10,429 bases of DNA, from the NCBI GenBank assembly GCA_964469835.1, contig CAYYBI010000218.1:1-10429 (forward strand), in the 5' to 3' direction. Under the pieces are notes generated by a model. It was not told the DNA's origin. It searched no databases and saw only the letters and a program-made list of their open reading frames with translations. The position numbers and the translations under genes were made by a program. Each line of letters begins with the position of its first letter. The stretch's first letter is position 1. This DNA comes from JAOTYV01 sp964469835 (GTDB lineage: Bacteria > Pseudomonadota > Alphaproteobacteria > UBA8366). Below, piece by piece: positions 1 through 6,981 of the stretch.

Positions 1-604
1 ATGTGTCGATCAATGTGTCCGATTCGTCCCAACCGCTTGTCCCGCAAATTGCGGCAACCGATAAGCGGTCCCGAGACGACGGAAGAGGATGTCTCGTTTT
101 GAAAGAATAAGCTTTGTTCGACACCGTCATGGAACCGGTAAGTTCGCATCTGGGTCGACATCGCTTGAATTCCCGAGGTTGGCACCCTCCGTCAAGTCGC
201 CTCGAGACCTATGAAACTGTAACGCCAAATCCCGACCCCGTCCATAGACTTTGACTGACCGGGCCGTAGCGGATGGGACGGCATAAATTCATCGGCCGGT
301 TGAAAATTGCTTGAATACTACGGCCAAAATCCCAATTCATCGTAATTCGCCCCCACTCTGAACTTGCGCCGTGGCTTTGCCTTGTGCCCCCCTCTACGGC
401 CAGGGCGACTTTTTACCTGTTCGGAACCGTCAAGCGCCGATCGGCACGATCCCGGCACGACGGTTCAACCCGCAAGAAAGCGCAATAAGCTCGCCCCGAA
501 TTTGGTGTACAAGGGCTATCCAGTAGGTTAGCAAGGCGCAACCATCGGATCCGAGCGATACCACCCGTTCGGCGTACGGCCCCAAATCGCAGACACCCGA
601 ACCG
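1..604. other. Upstream non-coding stretch, no gene supported
   Basis: No frame on either strand shows a recognisable protein, and the open frames present are short and have no homology I can recognise. A 33-codon frame opens at base 1 and ends near base 102, but it has no visible family and could be chance or the tail of something outside the window. A small palindrome, CCGCAA-A-TTGCGG, lies at 42-54 and could be an operator or chance. I found no convincing sigma-70 promoter: TTGACT at 251-256 has no AT-rich -10 at the right distance. The promoter of the following gene presumably lies here but I cannot place it. Confidence 0.5.
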
Positions 605-1633
605 ATGAAACCCCTCCGTCTCTTGTTCCTTTTGCTCGGCATCGCGCTGCTCGCATTCGTGGTGACACGAACCGACCTCGCGGCGGTTGCGACGCATGTG
701 GGCGCGCTCGGCTGGGCCGGTGCGCTGCTGATCCCCGCGATTTCGATATTTGCGTTGCTGGCGGATACCTGGTCGTGGCAGCTGCTGATTTCACCACCAC
801 GCCGTGGCGGCGCCTGGTTCTATGCCCTCTGGAAGGTGCGGATGGTCGGCGCGGCGGTGAATAAGGTCACGCCGATCGTCGGTCTGGGCGGCGAGCCGGT
901 AAAGGCGGTGATGCTGAAGAAATTATATGGCTTGCCGTATCGCGAAGGCATCGCCTCGTTGGTGATTGCCAAAACCGCGAACCTGATCGCACTGGTCATC
1001 TTCCTGTCCATCGGCATTGCGCTGGCATTCACCGGGAACAGCTTGCCGGAACAATACAGGCTGGCCGCGGGCGCCGGCCTCATCGTGCTAATCGTCGGTA
1101 TCGGCGTGGTTTACGGCGTACAGCGGCTGCGTATTGCGTCCTCCCTCGGCACCTGGTTCTCACGGCGCCGGTTCGGCGCCAAGATCGCCGGCGTGCTGCA
1201 TCACCTCAACGACATGGACGAACGCCTGGTGCGCGCCTATACGCAGGATCACAAGCGCTTCGTCACGGCGACCTTTCTGACATTCTTGAATTGGATGGTC
1301 GGCGCGGGCGAGCTTTACCTGATTTTCTGGTTTACCGGCCACCCGATTTCCGCCATCGAGGCAGTGGCCATCACCGCCGCGGTCGAACTGGTGCGCGCGG
1401 GCACCTTTTTTATACCCGCCAGTATCGGCGCCGAGGAGGCTGCCCTCGCCCTCATCGTTACGCCCATCACCGGGCAGCCGGGACTCGGCCTCGCGGTTGC
1501 GCTGATTCGCCGGTATAGAGAGTTGGTCTATATCCTGTGGGGATTCCTGATCGCCTGGTGGATGAGCGGCCAATCCCATCAACCGGTCGCAGAGCTCCTG
1601 AGTTCCGCAAAGGAAGACGGCACGCCCTCATGA
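605..1633 (+). CDS. Flippase-like integral membrane protein (LPG synthase TM / HpnL-like family)
   Basis: This is a 342-residue polytopic inner-membrane protein resembling the membrane domain of lysylphosphatidylglycerol synthase (UPF0104/HpnL-type family). It has no cytoplasmic aminoacyl-transfer domain, so it should not modify lipids by aminoacylation. Family members are often proposed to be lipid flippases or transport accessories, mostly without biochemical proof. The sequence opens with a hydrophobic segment (about residues 4-21). It has the family-type loop VNKVTPIVGLGGEP (85-98) before the next helices, and a C-terminal block FIPASIGAEEAAL (269-281) followed by IRRYREL (301-307), both typical of the family. 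ATG 605 is the first start after the in-frame stop at 524-526; its Shine-Dalgarno is poor. It overlaps the downstream phosphotransferase by ATGA, implying translational coupling. I infer a role in moving or accommodating the product of that enzyme; the substrate is unknown. Confidence 0.8.
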   Translation: MKPLRLLFLLLGIALLAFVVTRTDLAAVATHVGALGWAGALLIPAISIFALLADTWSWQLLISPPRRGGAWFYALWKVRMVGAAVNKVTPIVGLGGEPVKAVMLKKLYGLPYREGIASLVIAKTANLIALVIFLSIGIALAFTGNSLPEQYRLAAGAGLIVLIVGIGVVYGVQRLRIASSLGTWFSRRRFGAKIAGVLHHLNDMDERLVRAYTQDHKRFVTATFLTFLNWMVGAGELYLIFWFTGHPISAIEAVAITAAVELVRAGTFFIPASIGAEEAALALIVTPITGQPGLGLAVALIRRYRELVYILWGFLIAWWMSGQSHQPVAELLSSAKEDGTPS

Positions 1634-2790
1634 CGGACCCCACACACGCTCGCCTCATCATTGACGCCCGCAAGGACGCCGCCGCCGCCGCGCGCCCGCT
1701 GCTCGGCCTGTCCCTGCTCGGCCGGCTGATATTGGCTGCCCGGAAGAGCGGCTTCGAAGACATCATGGTGCTCTCGCCCGAGAGCTCCCGGAATTTGCGC
1801 GTCCTGCTGGCAGCGGAATATCACGTGACTGTGGAAACGGAGCCCGTCGACGCGGGCGGCAGGATCACCGCCCATGTGCCCGCCAATACGTTGGGCGAAA
1901 CGACCTGGCTCGACATGCTGGCAACGGAACCCGTGGACGCGGATGCCTGCCGCGCCGCCGGCGACGACATCTTTCTGTTCGGCCCCAATGCAACGGCCGC
2001 CCAGATCGCCGCACCGGAATCGGCACGCCCCGGCGATCCCATCACCTTTGCGACAGCGCCCCTGCGCGTCGTGAGCGACGCCGACCTTAAAACGGCCGAG
2101 AAGCGCTTGCTGAACGTCTTAATCAAACAGACGGACGGCTTCATGTCGCGCAATTTCGCGCGCCCCATATCCATCGCGATTTCCCGCCGCCTCGCGCCGC
2201 TCGGAGTCGCGCCCAATCAAATGACGATGGTTTCGGCACTGATCGGACTGACGGCAGCCCCGTTCTTCTTATCTTCCAACCCGGCAGTCCAAATTGTCGG
2301 CGGGCTGCTCTTTGTCCTGCATTCGATTCTCGACGGCTGCGACGGCGAGTTGGCGCGCCTGACCTATCGCGAGTCCCGGCTTGGCGGGCTGTTGGATTTC
2401 TGGGGGGACAACATCGTGCATGTCGCGGTGTTCGGCTGCATGGCCGTCGGCTGGCATTTCGCCGAAGCCGCCGATTGGCCGCTCTATCTCGGCGCCGCCG
2501 CGGTATTGGGGACGGCCGGATCTGCGGCGACCGTCTATTGGCTAACTCTGCGCAAAAAATCCGGCGCCGGGCCGGTCTATACATCCGTTTCCGATGGACC
2601 GTCTGTCGGTCTGACCAAACTCCTGGATGAATTATCGCGGCGCGACTTCATTTATTTGGTTTTGGTGTTGTCCGCGTTCGGCAAGGCGAATTGGTTCCTC
2701 GCGCTGACCGCCATCGGCGCGCCGGTATTCATGACCCTTGTCCTGCTGGCGGCGCGCCGGGTGCGCACCGCCGATCAAATTGACGCCTAG
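1630..2790 (+). CDS. CDP-alcohol phosphotransferase with degenerate NTase-like N-terminus (DIPPS/PIP synthase-like)
   Basis: This 386-residue membrane enzyme belongs to the CDP-alcohol phosphatidyltransferase family, which moves a phospho-alcohol from a CDP-linked donor to an acceptor hydroxyl and releases CMP. The full family signature is present: D235, D238-G239, A242-R243, G252, D256 and D260 (DxxDGxxAR-x8-GxxxDxxxD), the four aspartates binding the metal ions. Several hydrophobic segments lie between about 199 and 375. Residues 1-150 look like a nucleotidyltransferase fold (RPLLGLSLLGR at 22-32, then GFEDIMVLS at 41-49) but lack the GxGxR nucleotide loop. The bridge TDGFMSRNFARPIS (168-181) followed by LGVAPNQ resembles the junction of bifunctional inositol-phosphate cytidylyltransferase/di-myo-inositol-phosphate phosphate synthases. 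ATG 1630 is chosen because it overlaps the upstream stop as ATGA; an in-frame ATG at 1537 lies deep inside the previous gene. The likely donor is CDP-inositol made by the convergent gene; a CDP-diacylglycerol-dependent inositol-phosphate transferase is the alternative. Confidence 0.8.
   Translation: MTDPTHARLIIDARKDAAAAARPLLGLSLLGRLILAARKSGFEDIMVLSPESSRNLRVLLAAEYHVTVETEPVDAGGRITAHVPANTLGETTWLDMLATEPVDADACRAAGDDIFLFGPNATAAQIAAPESARPGDPITFATAPLRVVSDADLKTAEKRLLNVLIKQTDGFMSRNFARPISIAISRRLAPLGVAPNQMTMVSALIGLTAAPFFLSSNPAVQIVGGLLFVLHSILDGCDGELARLTYRESRLGGLLDFWGDNIVHVAVFGCMAVGWHFAEAADWPLYLGAAAVLGTAGSAATVYWLTLRKKSGAGPVYTSVSDGPSVGLTKLLDELSRRDFIYLVLVLSAFGKANWFLALTAIGAPVFMTLVLLAARRVRTADQIDA
2787..2790. 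other. Shared palindromic stop (CTAG) of two convergent genes
   Basis: The plus-strand phosphotransferase ends in TAG at 2788-2790 and the minus-strand inositol-phosphate synthase fusion ends in TAG read from 2789-2787. Both stops are supplied by one CTAG palindrome. There is no room for a terminator between the genes, so each transcript must run into the other coding region or end by another mechanism. Confidence 0.9.
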
Positions 2791-4676
2791 CCGATCTCGC
2801 GTAACCGTTCGGCCAAGTGTTGCTCGGCCATCAGCCGCGCCTCGGTGGTATCGACATCGAGCCACCAGCAACCCGTGACATCCACGACATGCGCTCGCCC
2901 CTTGGCCGCCAGCTTGGCGAGACCAGCGGACAATCCGTGCTCGCCATCGGCCGCCGCTTCGCGCAGCGCGTCGAACAGACCGGTAGTGCAGTACATCACG
3001 CCAGTGTCGGAACAGTCCCAATCGGTCAACGACTTATCGATGGCGGCAATGTCCGCGCTGGCGGTCTTCACCTTGGTCACATCGTCCAGATCCAACAGCA
3101 TCGTCTTGTCGTAATCGGTGGCGAGCAGAAGATGCCCGGCCTCGGGCGCCGTCCGGGTCAGCCGCGACGGCAATGCGTGATCGTAAAGATGGTCGCACAT
3201 GGTCAGGATGAAAGGTTCGTCGCCGATTGCATCCGCCGCAGACAGGGCGCTCGCACCGTTACCTTTTTCCCAACCATCACCGGTTACGAATTCGACGACG
3301 ACGCCACAGCGGTTGGCGACCGACTGAAAATGGCCGCGTACGGTATCCGCCTCGTGTCCAAGCAAGACCACAAAACGTTCGATACCGATGGAATCACGCA
3401 GATTGAGCACGACCCATTCCGCCAAGGTGAGGCCATGTACCTGAGCCAACGGCTTGGGCAGGCTGGTGTTCGGGAACAACCGCGAACCGAGGCCCGCTGC
3501 CAAGATCAACGCGGTCCGCGGCCGCGTCGCGCCGCCGTCCGCCGCAACCGATTCACCTGCGGTCAAAACCGTGTCCGGCGATATGCGGGACGATCCCGCA
3601 CCGATGAACGCATTGTTCACGTCGCGCGCGACCGAATCCCGAAGCTGCACCGGCGGATGCTTCATATAATAAGACGACGGCGCCTCCAGGGGCCCGCCCT
3701 CGCCTCGCTCCAGACCAAGCTTGGCGCAGCGCAGTGCGTCGATCACCACACCGGCACTGTTCGGTGAATCCTCGACCGATAGCCGAAGCTCCAAATTCAT
3801 CGGCACTTCGCCGAATCCGCGCCCCTCCATGCGAATGAAGGCAATCTTATTGTCGTTCTGCCACGGCACATAATCGGATGGGCCGATATGGATATTCCGG
3901 GAGTCCAGACGGGTCTCCAACTGCGATTGCACGGACTCCGTCTTTGACTCTTTCTTCGATTTCAGCCGGGACATCTGGAGCATGTTGAGGAAGTCGGTAT
4001 TGCCGCCAGTGTTGAGCTGGTAGGTCCGGTCGAGGCTGACGCCGCGATCATTGAACAGCCGCGACAGGCTGCGGTGGACAATCGTCGCGCCGACCTGGCT
4101 TTTGATGTCGTCGCCAACGATCGGCACGCCGGCCTCGCGGAATCGCGCCGCCCATTCCGGATCGGAGGCAATGAACACCGGCACGCAATTGACCATCCCA
4201 ACCTTGGCCTTCAAGCAAGCCTCGGCGTAATGGCGCACCGCTCGCTCCGAGCCGACGGGCAGATAACAGATAAGCACCTCGGCACGCGTTTCGGTCAGGA
4301 CCGCCGCCACGTCCACCGGCTCCGCATCAGCCGGGCGGAAAGCCTGATCGTCCTCGTAATTGCCCATATGATCGGCGATACCGTCTAGCACCGGGCCCAT
4401 TTGAACGATGACGTTGGAAACCGGCAGGACGCTTTGAAAAACAGTCGTGCAGTTGGGTTTGGCGAAAATCGCTCGCTCCAACGGATGGCCAACCTTGCGC
4501 CGATCGATATCGAAGGCACACACCACCTCAATATCGGTCGCGCCCCAATCGCCAATCGTTGGATGCATAAGACCGCTAACGTCCTCGGAATTTGCGCTGC
4601 GGTAAAATTCCAGCCCCTGAACCAACGCACTCGCGCAATTGCCGACACCGGCAATCGCTATTCTTATTTTTGACAT
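2787..4676 (-). CDS. ino1: Fusion: myo-inositol-1-phosphate synthase plus inositol-phosphate cytidylyltransferase-like domain
   Basis: This 629-residue cytoplasmic protein joins two enzymes. Residues 1 to about 352 are an inositol-1-phosphate synthase of the actinobacterial/archaeal type, converting glucose-6-phosphate to inositol phosphate with NAD. The NAD loop GVGNCAS is at 10-16, GDDIKSQVGATI at 188-199 carries a conserved lysine, LNTGGNTDFLNM is at 221-232, and the lysine-rich LKSKKESKT is at 238-246. A low-complexity linker (about 353-385) leads to a nucleotidyltransferase: LAAGLGSR at 392-399, PKPL at 407-410, EKGNG at 470-474 and CDH at 494-496. EKGNG and the CDH-Y motif recall CTP:inositol-1-phosphate cytidylyltransferases, so the product is probably CDP-inositol, although another NTP is possible. 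An upstream TTG at 4688 would add four residues; I prefer the ATG at 4676, which has GGGGG five bases before it. The frame is continuous, so the fusion is not a frameshift artefact. It converges on the phosphotransferase gene with shared stop bases. The first domain is certain, the cytidylyl specificity inferred. Confidence 0.88.
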   Translation of the reverse strand: MSKIRIAIAGVGNCASALVQGLEFYRSANSEDVSGLMHPTIGDWGATDIEVVCAFDIDRRKVGHPLERAIFAKPNCTTVFQSVLPVSNVIVQMGPVLDGIADHMGNYEDDQAFRPADAEPVDVAAVLTETRAEVLICYLPVGSERAVRHYAEACLKAKVGMVNCVPVFIASDPEWAARFREAGVPIVGDDIKSQVGATIVHRSLSRLFNDRGVSLDRTYQLNTGGNTDFLNMLQMSRLKSKKESKTESVQSQLETRLDSRNIHIGPSDYVPWQNDNKIAFIRMEGRGFGEVPMNLELRLSVEDSPNSAGVVIDALRCAKLGLERGEGGPLEAPSSYYMKHPPVQLRDSVARDVNNAFIGAGSSRISPDTVLTAGESVAADGGATRPRTALILAAGLGSRLFPNTSLPKPLAQVHGLTLAEWVVLNLRDSIGIERFVVLLGHEADTVRGHFQSVANRCGVVVEFVTGDGWEKGNGASALSAADAIGDEPFILTMCDHLYDHALPSRLTRTAPEAGHLLLATDYDKTMLLDLDDVTKVKTASADIAAIDKSLTDWDCSDTGVMYCTTGLFDALREAAADGEHGLSAGLAKLAAKGRAHVVDVTGCWWLDVDTTEARLMAEQHLAERLREIG

Positions 4677-4709
4677 TAGTACCCCCAATTCTGAAACTAG
4701 CAGAAGCGA

Positions 4710-4740
4710 TCTATATCAGACCTCCCAATGGCATTTTCAA
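4710..4740 (-). promoter_or_regulatory. Candidate promoter for the inositol-phosphate synthase fusion gene
   Basis: Read on the minus strand, TTGAAA (4740-4735) is followed after 19 bases by TATAGA (4715-4710), which is preceded by TGA (4718-4716) as in an extended -10. Spacing is slightly long, but the TG extension would compensate. Transcription would begin near 4703 and give a leader of under 30 bases containing the GGGGG ribosome-binding site at 4682-4686. A second, more distant candidate is TTGACC (5030-5025) with AATACT (5008-5003), spacing 16, also on the minus strand. Both are sequence matches only. Confidence 0.35.
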
Positions 4741-5043
4741 GATATTCCAACGCCGCCGACAGGACGACGTGATTGTCTCCGATCAATTGCATGATGTAAA
4801 ATCGCCCCGCCGCTGAGGTGGTTTTGAGGCGCCACAATTACTAAGAATAGATGGCTATCTCCCGCTGATTTTCGACCATTCCGATCCTGTCCCGCCCCGC
4901 TGGCTGCAATCGAAATACCGTGTCGCCGCCGCAATACGCATCGAGCGCCGGATCGAACGAAGCAGCCTCATAACCGACCTCGCCAGGATTAGGCCCCACT
5001 TCAGTATTAATCAATTATGACAGTGGTCAACTTTTGCCCAGAC
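4741..5043. other. Divergent intergenic stretch with no gene
   Basis: This stretch lies between the minus-strand inositol gene and the plus-strand ABC operon. No open frame here resembles a protein and I found no tRNA-like fold. Apart from the alternative minus-strand promoter match around 5003-5030, nothing specific can be named. Confidence 0.5.
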
Positions 5044-5049
5044 TATAAT
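5044..5049 (+). promoter_or_regulatory. Perfect TATAAT -10 box upstream of the candidate small RNA
   Basis: The hexamer matches the sigma-70 -10 consensus exactly. A good -35 is not visible at 16-18 bases upstream; ATGACA at 5017-5022 is the nearest resemblance but lies 21 bases away. If functional, transcription would start around 5056, at the base of the first hairpin of the following structured stretch. Confidence 0.3.
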
Positions 5050-5055
5050 TTGGTA

Positions 5056-5132
5056 ATGAGGCATGGAGTTACATGATGCCTCCACACGCGTAACCCGCCG
5101 GCCATCCCCCCCTGCGCCGGCGGGTTATTTCG
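5056..5132 (+). ncRNA. Candidate small RNA: hairpin plus rho-independent terminator
   Basis: Downstream of the TATAAT lies a 7-base-pair inverted repeat (GAGGCAT at 5058-5064 with ATGCCTC at 5076-5082, loop of 11). After a short single-stranded gap (5083-5090) comes a 12-base-pair terminator-like stem with a T-rich tail. The order -10 box, 5' hairpin, linker, terminator is the layout of a compact bacterial sRNA of about 75 nucleotides. The CCTCC at 5079-5083 and the C-rich terminator loop could pair with purine-rich ribosome-binding sites. No protein gene in this orientation explains the terminator. I do not recognise the RNA as a known family, and the call is inference from layout. Confidence 0.35.
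5091..5132 (+). terminator. Strong rho-independent-type terminator without an upstream gene
   Basis: TAACCCGCCGGC (5091-5102) pairs perfectly with GCCGGCGGGTTA (5116-5127) around a 13-base C-rich loop. TTATTT on the 3' side serves as a moderate U-tract on the plus strand. The minus-strand side lacks a U-tract, so the direction is plus. It sits between two divergent genes, where no mRNA from either should end. Confidence 0.6.
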
Positions 5133-5237
5133 TGCGGCATGCGCAATTCCCGACAAACCCGGAGCGCCGCCCACAGGCGTGCATCCCCGACAATTCTCCT
5201 CCGCAGTTCGTAAAGTTGGGACGAATCCCTGGACTCC

Positions 5238-5266
5238 TTGGAAATCCGTCAATAAGCTTTCATAAA
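5238..5266 (+). promoter_or_regulatory. Candidate sigma-70 promoter of the ABC importer operon
   Basis: TTGGAA (5238-5243) and CATAAA (5261-5266) are spaced by 17 bases and lie about 100 bases before the binding-protein start. The predicted leader includes an A-rich, probably unstructured stretch (about 5310-5350) that would favour ribosome access. Confidence 0.4.
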
Positions 5267-5277
5267 TCTAAAAAGCA

Positions 5278-5307
5278 ACCGTCCCGCATCGGCTTACACG
5301 CGACGGT
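5278..5307 (+). promoter_or_regulatory. Inverted repeat in the ABC operon leader, possible operator
   Basis: ACCGTC (5278-5283) and GACGGT (5302-5307) are perfect inverted half-sites separated by 18 bases, just downstream of the candidate promoter. They could be a repressor site or a weak leader hairpin. Six-base arms may also be chance. Confidence 0.2.
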
Positions 5308-5351
5308 AAGAGACAAACAAAAACAATAATAAAAATGAAAAATGAACAGAC

Positions 5352-5357
5352 AGGAGG
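5352..5357 (+). promoter_or_regulatory. Strong Shine-Dalgarno of the binding-protein gene
   Basis: AGGAGG is a perfect anti-16S match six bases before the ATG at 5364. It fixes the start and predicts high translation, as expected for a periplasmic binding protein. Confidence 0.85.
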
Positions 5358-5363
5358 CGCACC

Positions 5364-6962
5364 ATGAATCGGAAAAAAATTGCAGTTGCGGCGGCGATCG
5401 CACCCTTGGCGCTCATGCTTGGGGCAGAGATGGCGATGGCCCAAAAGGCCGGCGGCATCTTGAAGGCCTATCATCGCGGCACACCGCCTAGCGGATCAAT
5501 TCACGAAGAAGCCACCAACTCGACCCTGACGCCGTATATGGGGGTCATGAACAACCTCGTCATGTACGACCAGGGAAAAGCGACAAACAGTCTCGACACG
5601 ATCGTGCCGGATTTGGCGACAAGCTGGTCCTGGAATGGTGACAACACGAAACTGACTTTCAAATTGCGCGAAGGCGTGAAATGGCATGACGGCAAGCCGT
5701 TCACCGCGAAGGACGTTCAGTGCACCTTCGACATGCTGCAGGGGAAGCGGAAGAAATTCAGACTCCGCAAAAATCCGAGGAAAGCCTGGTACAAGAACCT
5801 CGAAAGCGTCAGCACGAATGGCAAACACGAGGTTACCTTCAATCTGAAGCGCAGCCAGCCTGCACTTCTTACGCTCCTGGCATCGGGTTACACGCCGATC
5901 TATTCCTGCCATGTTCCGCCGAAGAAAATGCGTACGCATCCGATCGGCACCGGCCCGTTCAAGTTCGTTGCTCTAAAACAGAACGAGAGCGTCAAGTTCA
6001 CCCGGAATAAGGACTACTGGAAAAAGGACCGGCCCTACCTCGACGGCATCGAATGGACGATCATCAAGAGCCGTTCGACGCGCGTTCTGGCCTTCATCGC
6101 CGGCAAATTCGATTTGGTGTTCAACGCCGACGTGACGGTTCCGCTGCAAAAAGATATCGCAGCCCAGGCGCCAAACGCCGTCTGTGAACGCGTGGCGGGC
6201 GCCAGCATCAACCTGATCGTTAATCAGGCTAAGCCGCCGTTCGACAACCCAAAGATTCGACAGGCGATGGTCTTGACGATCGATCGGAAATCATTCGTCG
6301 ACATCATCAGCAAGGGCGAAAACACCATAGGCGGTGCGATGACACCGGCACCGCAAGGCGTGTGGGGAATGTCGCCGGAGTTCTTGAAAACGGTCGCGGG
6401 CTACGATCCCAACGTGAAGGCGAACCGGGAAAAAGCCCGCGCGCTGATGCGGGAAGCGGGATATGGCCCTGACAAGCGGCTCAAGGTCGAAGTGTCCACC
6501 CGAAACATCGCCACCTACCGCGATCCGGCGGTGATCCTGATCGACCACCTGAAGGAAGTCTATATCGACGGAACGTTGAAGACGATCGAGACCAGCAACT
6601 GGCACGCCACGGTCGCGCGCAAAGACTACTCGGTCGGCCTGAACGCCACCGCGGTCGGTGTGGACGATCCGGATGCAAACTTCTTCGAGAATTATTCCTG
6701 CGGCTCCCAGCGGAATTACACCGGGTATTGCAATCAGGATATGGAGAAGCTGTTCGTCAAACAGTCGATGATGAGCGACCAGTCGGCACGCAAGAAGCTC
6801 GCCTGGGAAATCGACAAGCGGCTCCAGGAAGACGCCGCGCGTCCGATCATCTATCACAACCAGAGCTACACCTGCTGGCAGCCCAAGGTTAAGGGCCTCG
6901 TCGCGCATGTGAACAGCCTCTACAACGGCTGGCGCATGGAAGACGTCTGGCTGGATAAGTAG
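5364..6962 (+). CDS. Periplasmic substrate-binding protein, peptide/nickel ABC importer (SBP family 5)
   Basis: This 532-residue secreted protein captures substrate in the periplasm and delivers it to the permease pair encoded downstream. Residues 1-26 form a Sec signal peptide: MNRKK, a hydrophobic core, then AMA before Q27 as the likely cleavage site. No lipobox cysteine is present, so it should be soluble. The family-5 pattern is clear: PDLATSWSW (82-90) followed by LREGVKWHDGKPFTAKDV (101-118), and a C-terminal KLFVKQSMM...KKLAWEIDKRLQEDA block. Length suits the dipeptide/oligopeptide/nickel group. Six cysteines in the mature part, including NYSCG, GYCNQ and YTCWQ near the C-terminus, could form disulfides. 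The ligand cannot be read from sequence; peptides, opines, glycosides and nickel complexes are all carried by this family. It is first in the operon with a perfect Shine-Dalgarno, and a stable hairpin follows its stop. Confidence 0.92.
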   Translation: MNRKKIAVAAAIAPLALMLGAEMAMAQKAGGILKAYHRGTPPSGSIHEEATNSTLTPYMGVMNNLVMYDQGKATNSLDTIVPDLATSWSWNGDNTKLTFKLREGVKWHDGKPFTAKDVQCTFDMLQGKRKKFRLRKNPRKAWYKNLESVSTNGKHEVTFNLKRSQPALLTLLASGYTPIYSCHVPPKKMRTHPIGTGPFKFVALKQNESVKFTRNKDYWKKDRPYLDGIEWTIIKSRSTRVLAFIAGKFDLVFNADVTVPLQKDIAAQAPNAVCERVAGASINLIVNQAKPPFDNPKIRQAMVLTIDRKSFVDIISKGENTIGGAMTPAPQGVWGMSPEFLKTVAGYDPNVKANREKARALMREAGYGPDKRLKVEVSTRNIATYRDPAVILIDHLKEVYIDGTLKTIETSNWHATVARKDYSVGLNATAVGVDDPDANFFENYSCGSQRNYTGYCNQDMEKLFVKQSMMSDQSARKKLAWEIDKRLQEDAARPIIYHNQSYTCWQPKVKGLVAHVNSLYNGWRMEDVWLDK

Positions 6963-6981
6963 CCTTCCGGCGGTTCCGGTT

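Noticed and set aside
1..19. Repeated ATGTGTC at positions 1 and 13
   Set aside because: There are only two short copies with no further units, so nothing distinguishes it from chance.
413..800. Minus-strand short open frames before and across the first gene start
   Set aside because: They are three overlapping alternatives in different frames with arginine- and cysteine-rich unrecognisable translations, partly covering the real membrane-protein gene.
1537..1629. Longer N-terminus for the CDP-alcohol phosphotransferase from the ATG at 1537
   Set aside because: It would overlap the previous membrane protein by almost 100 bases, and the added residues look like out-of-frame reading. The ATGA overlap at 1630 is the normal coupled start.
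3540..3620. Possible gene boundary or frameshift in the linker between the two domains of the minus-strand fusion
   Set aside because: The frame is continuous through the linker, and no strong ribosome-binding site followed by a start precedes the nucleotidyltransferase domain, so a single fused protein is the simpler reading.
2817..3767. Plus-strand open frame of over 300 codons opposite the inositol-phosphate synthase fusion
   Set aside because: It lies wholly antisense to a gene with clear catalytic motifs, its translation is rich in R, Q, H and G with no recognisable domain, and it has no clear ribosome-binding site.
5063..5329. Plus-strand open frame of 88 codons in the divergent intergenic region
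   Set aside because: It would be translated straight through the strong terminator stem and shows no protein family. The structured RNA explanation fits better.
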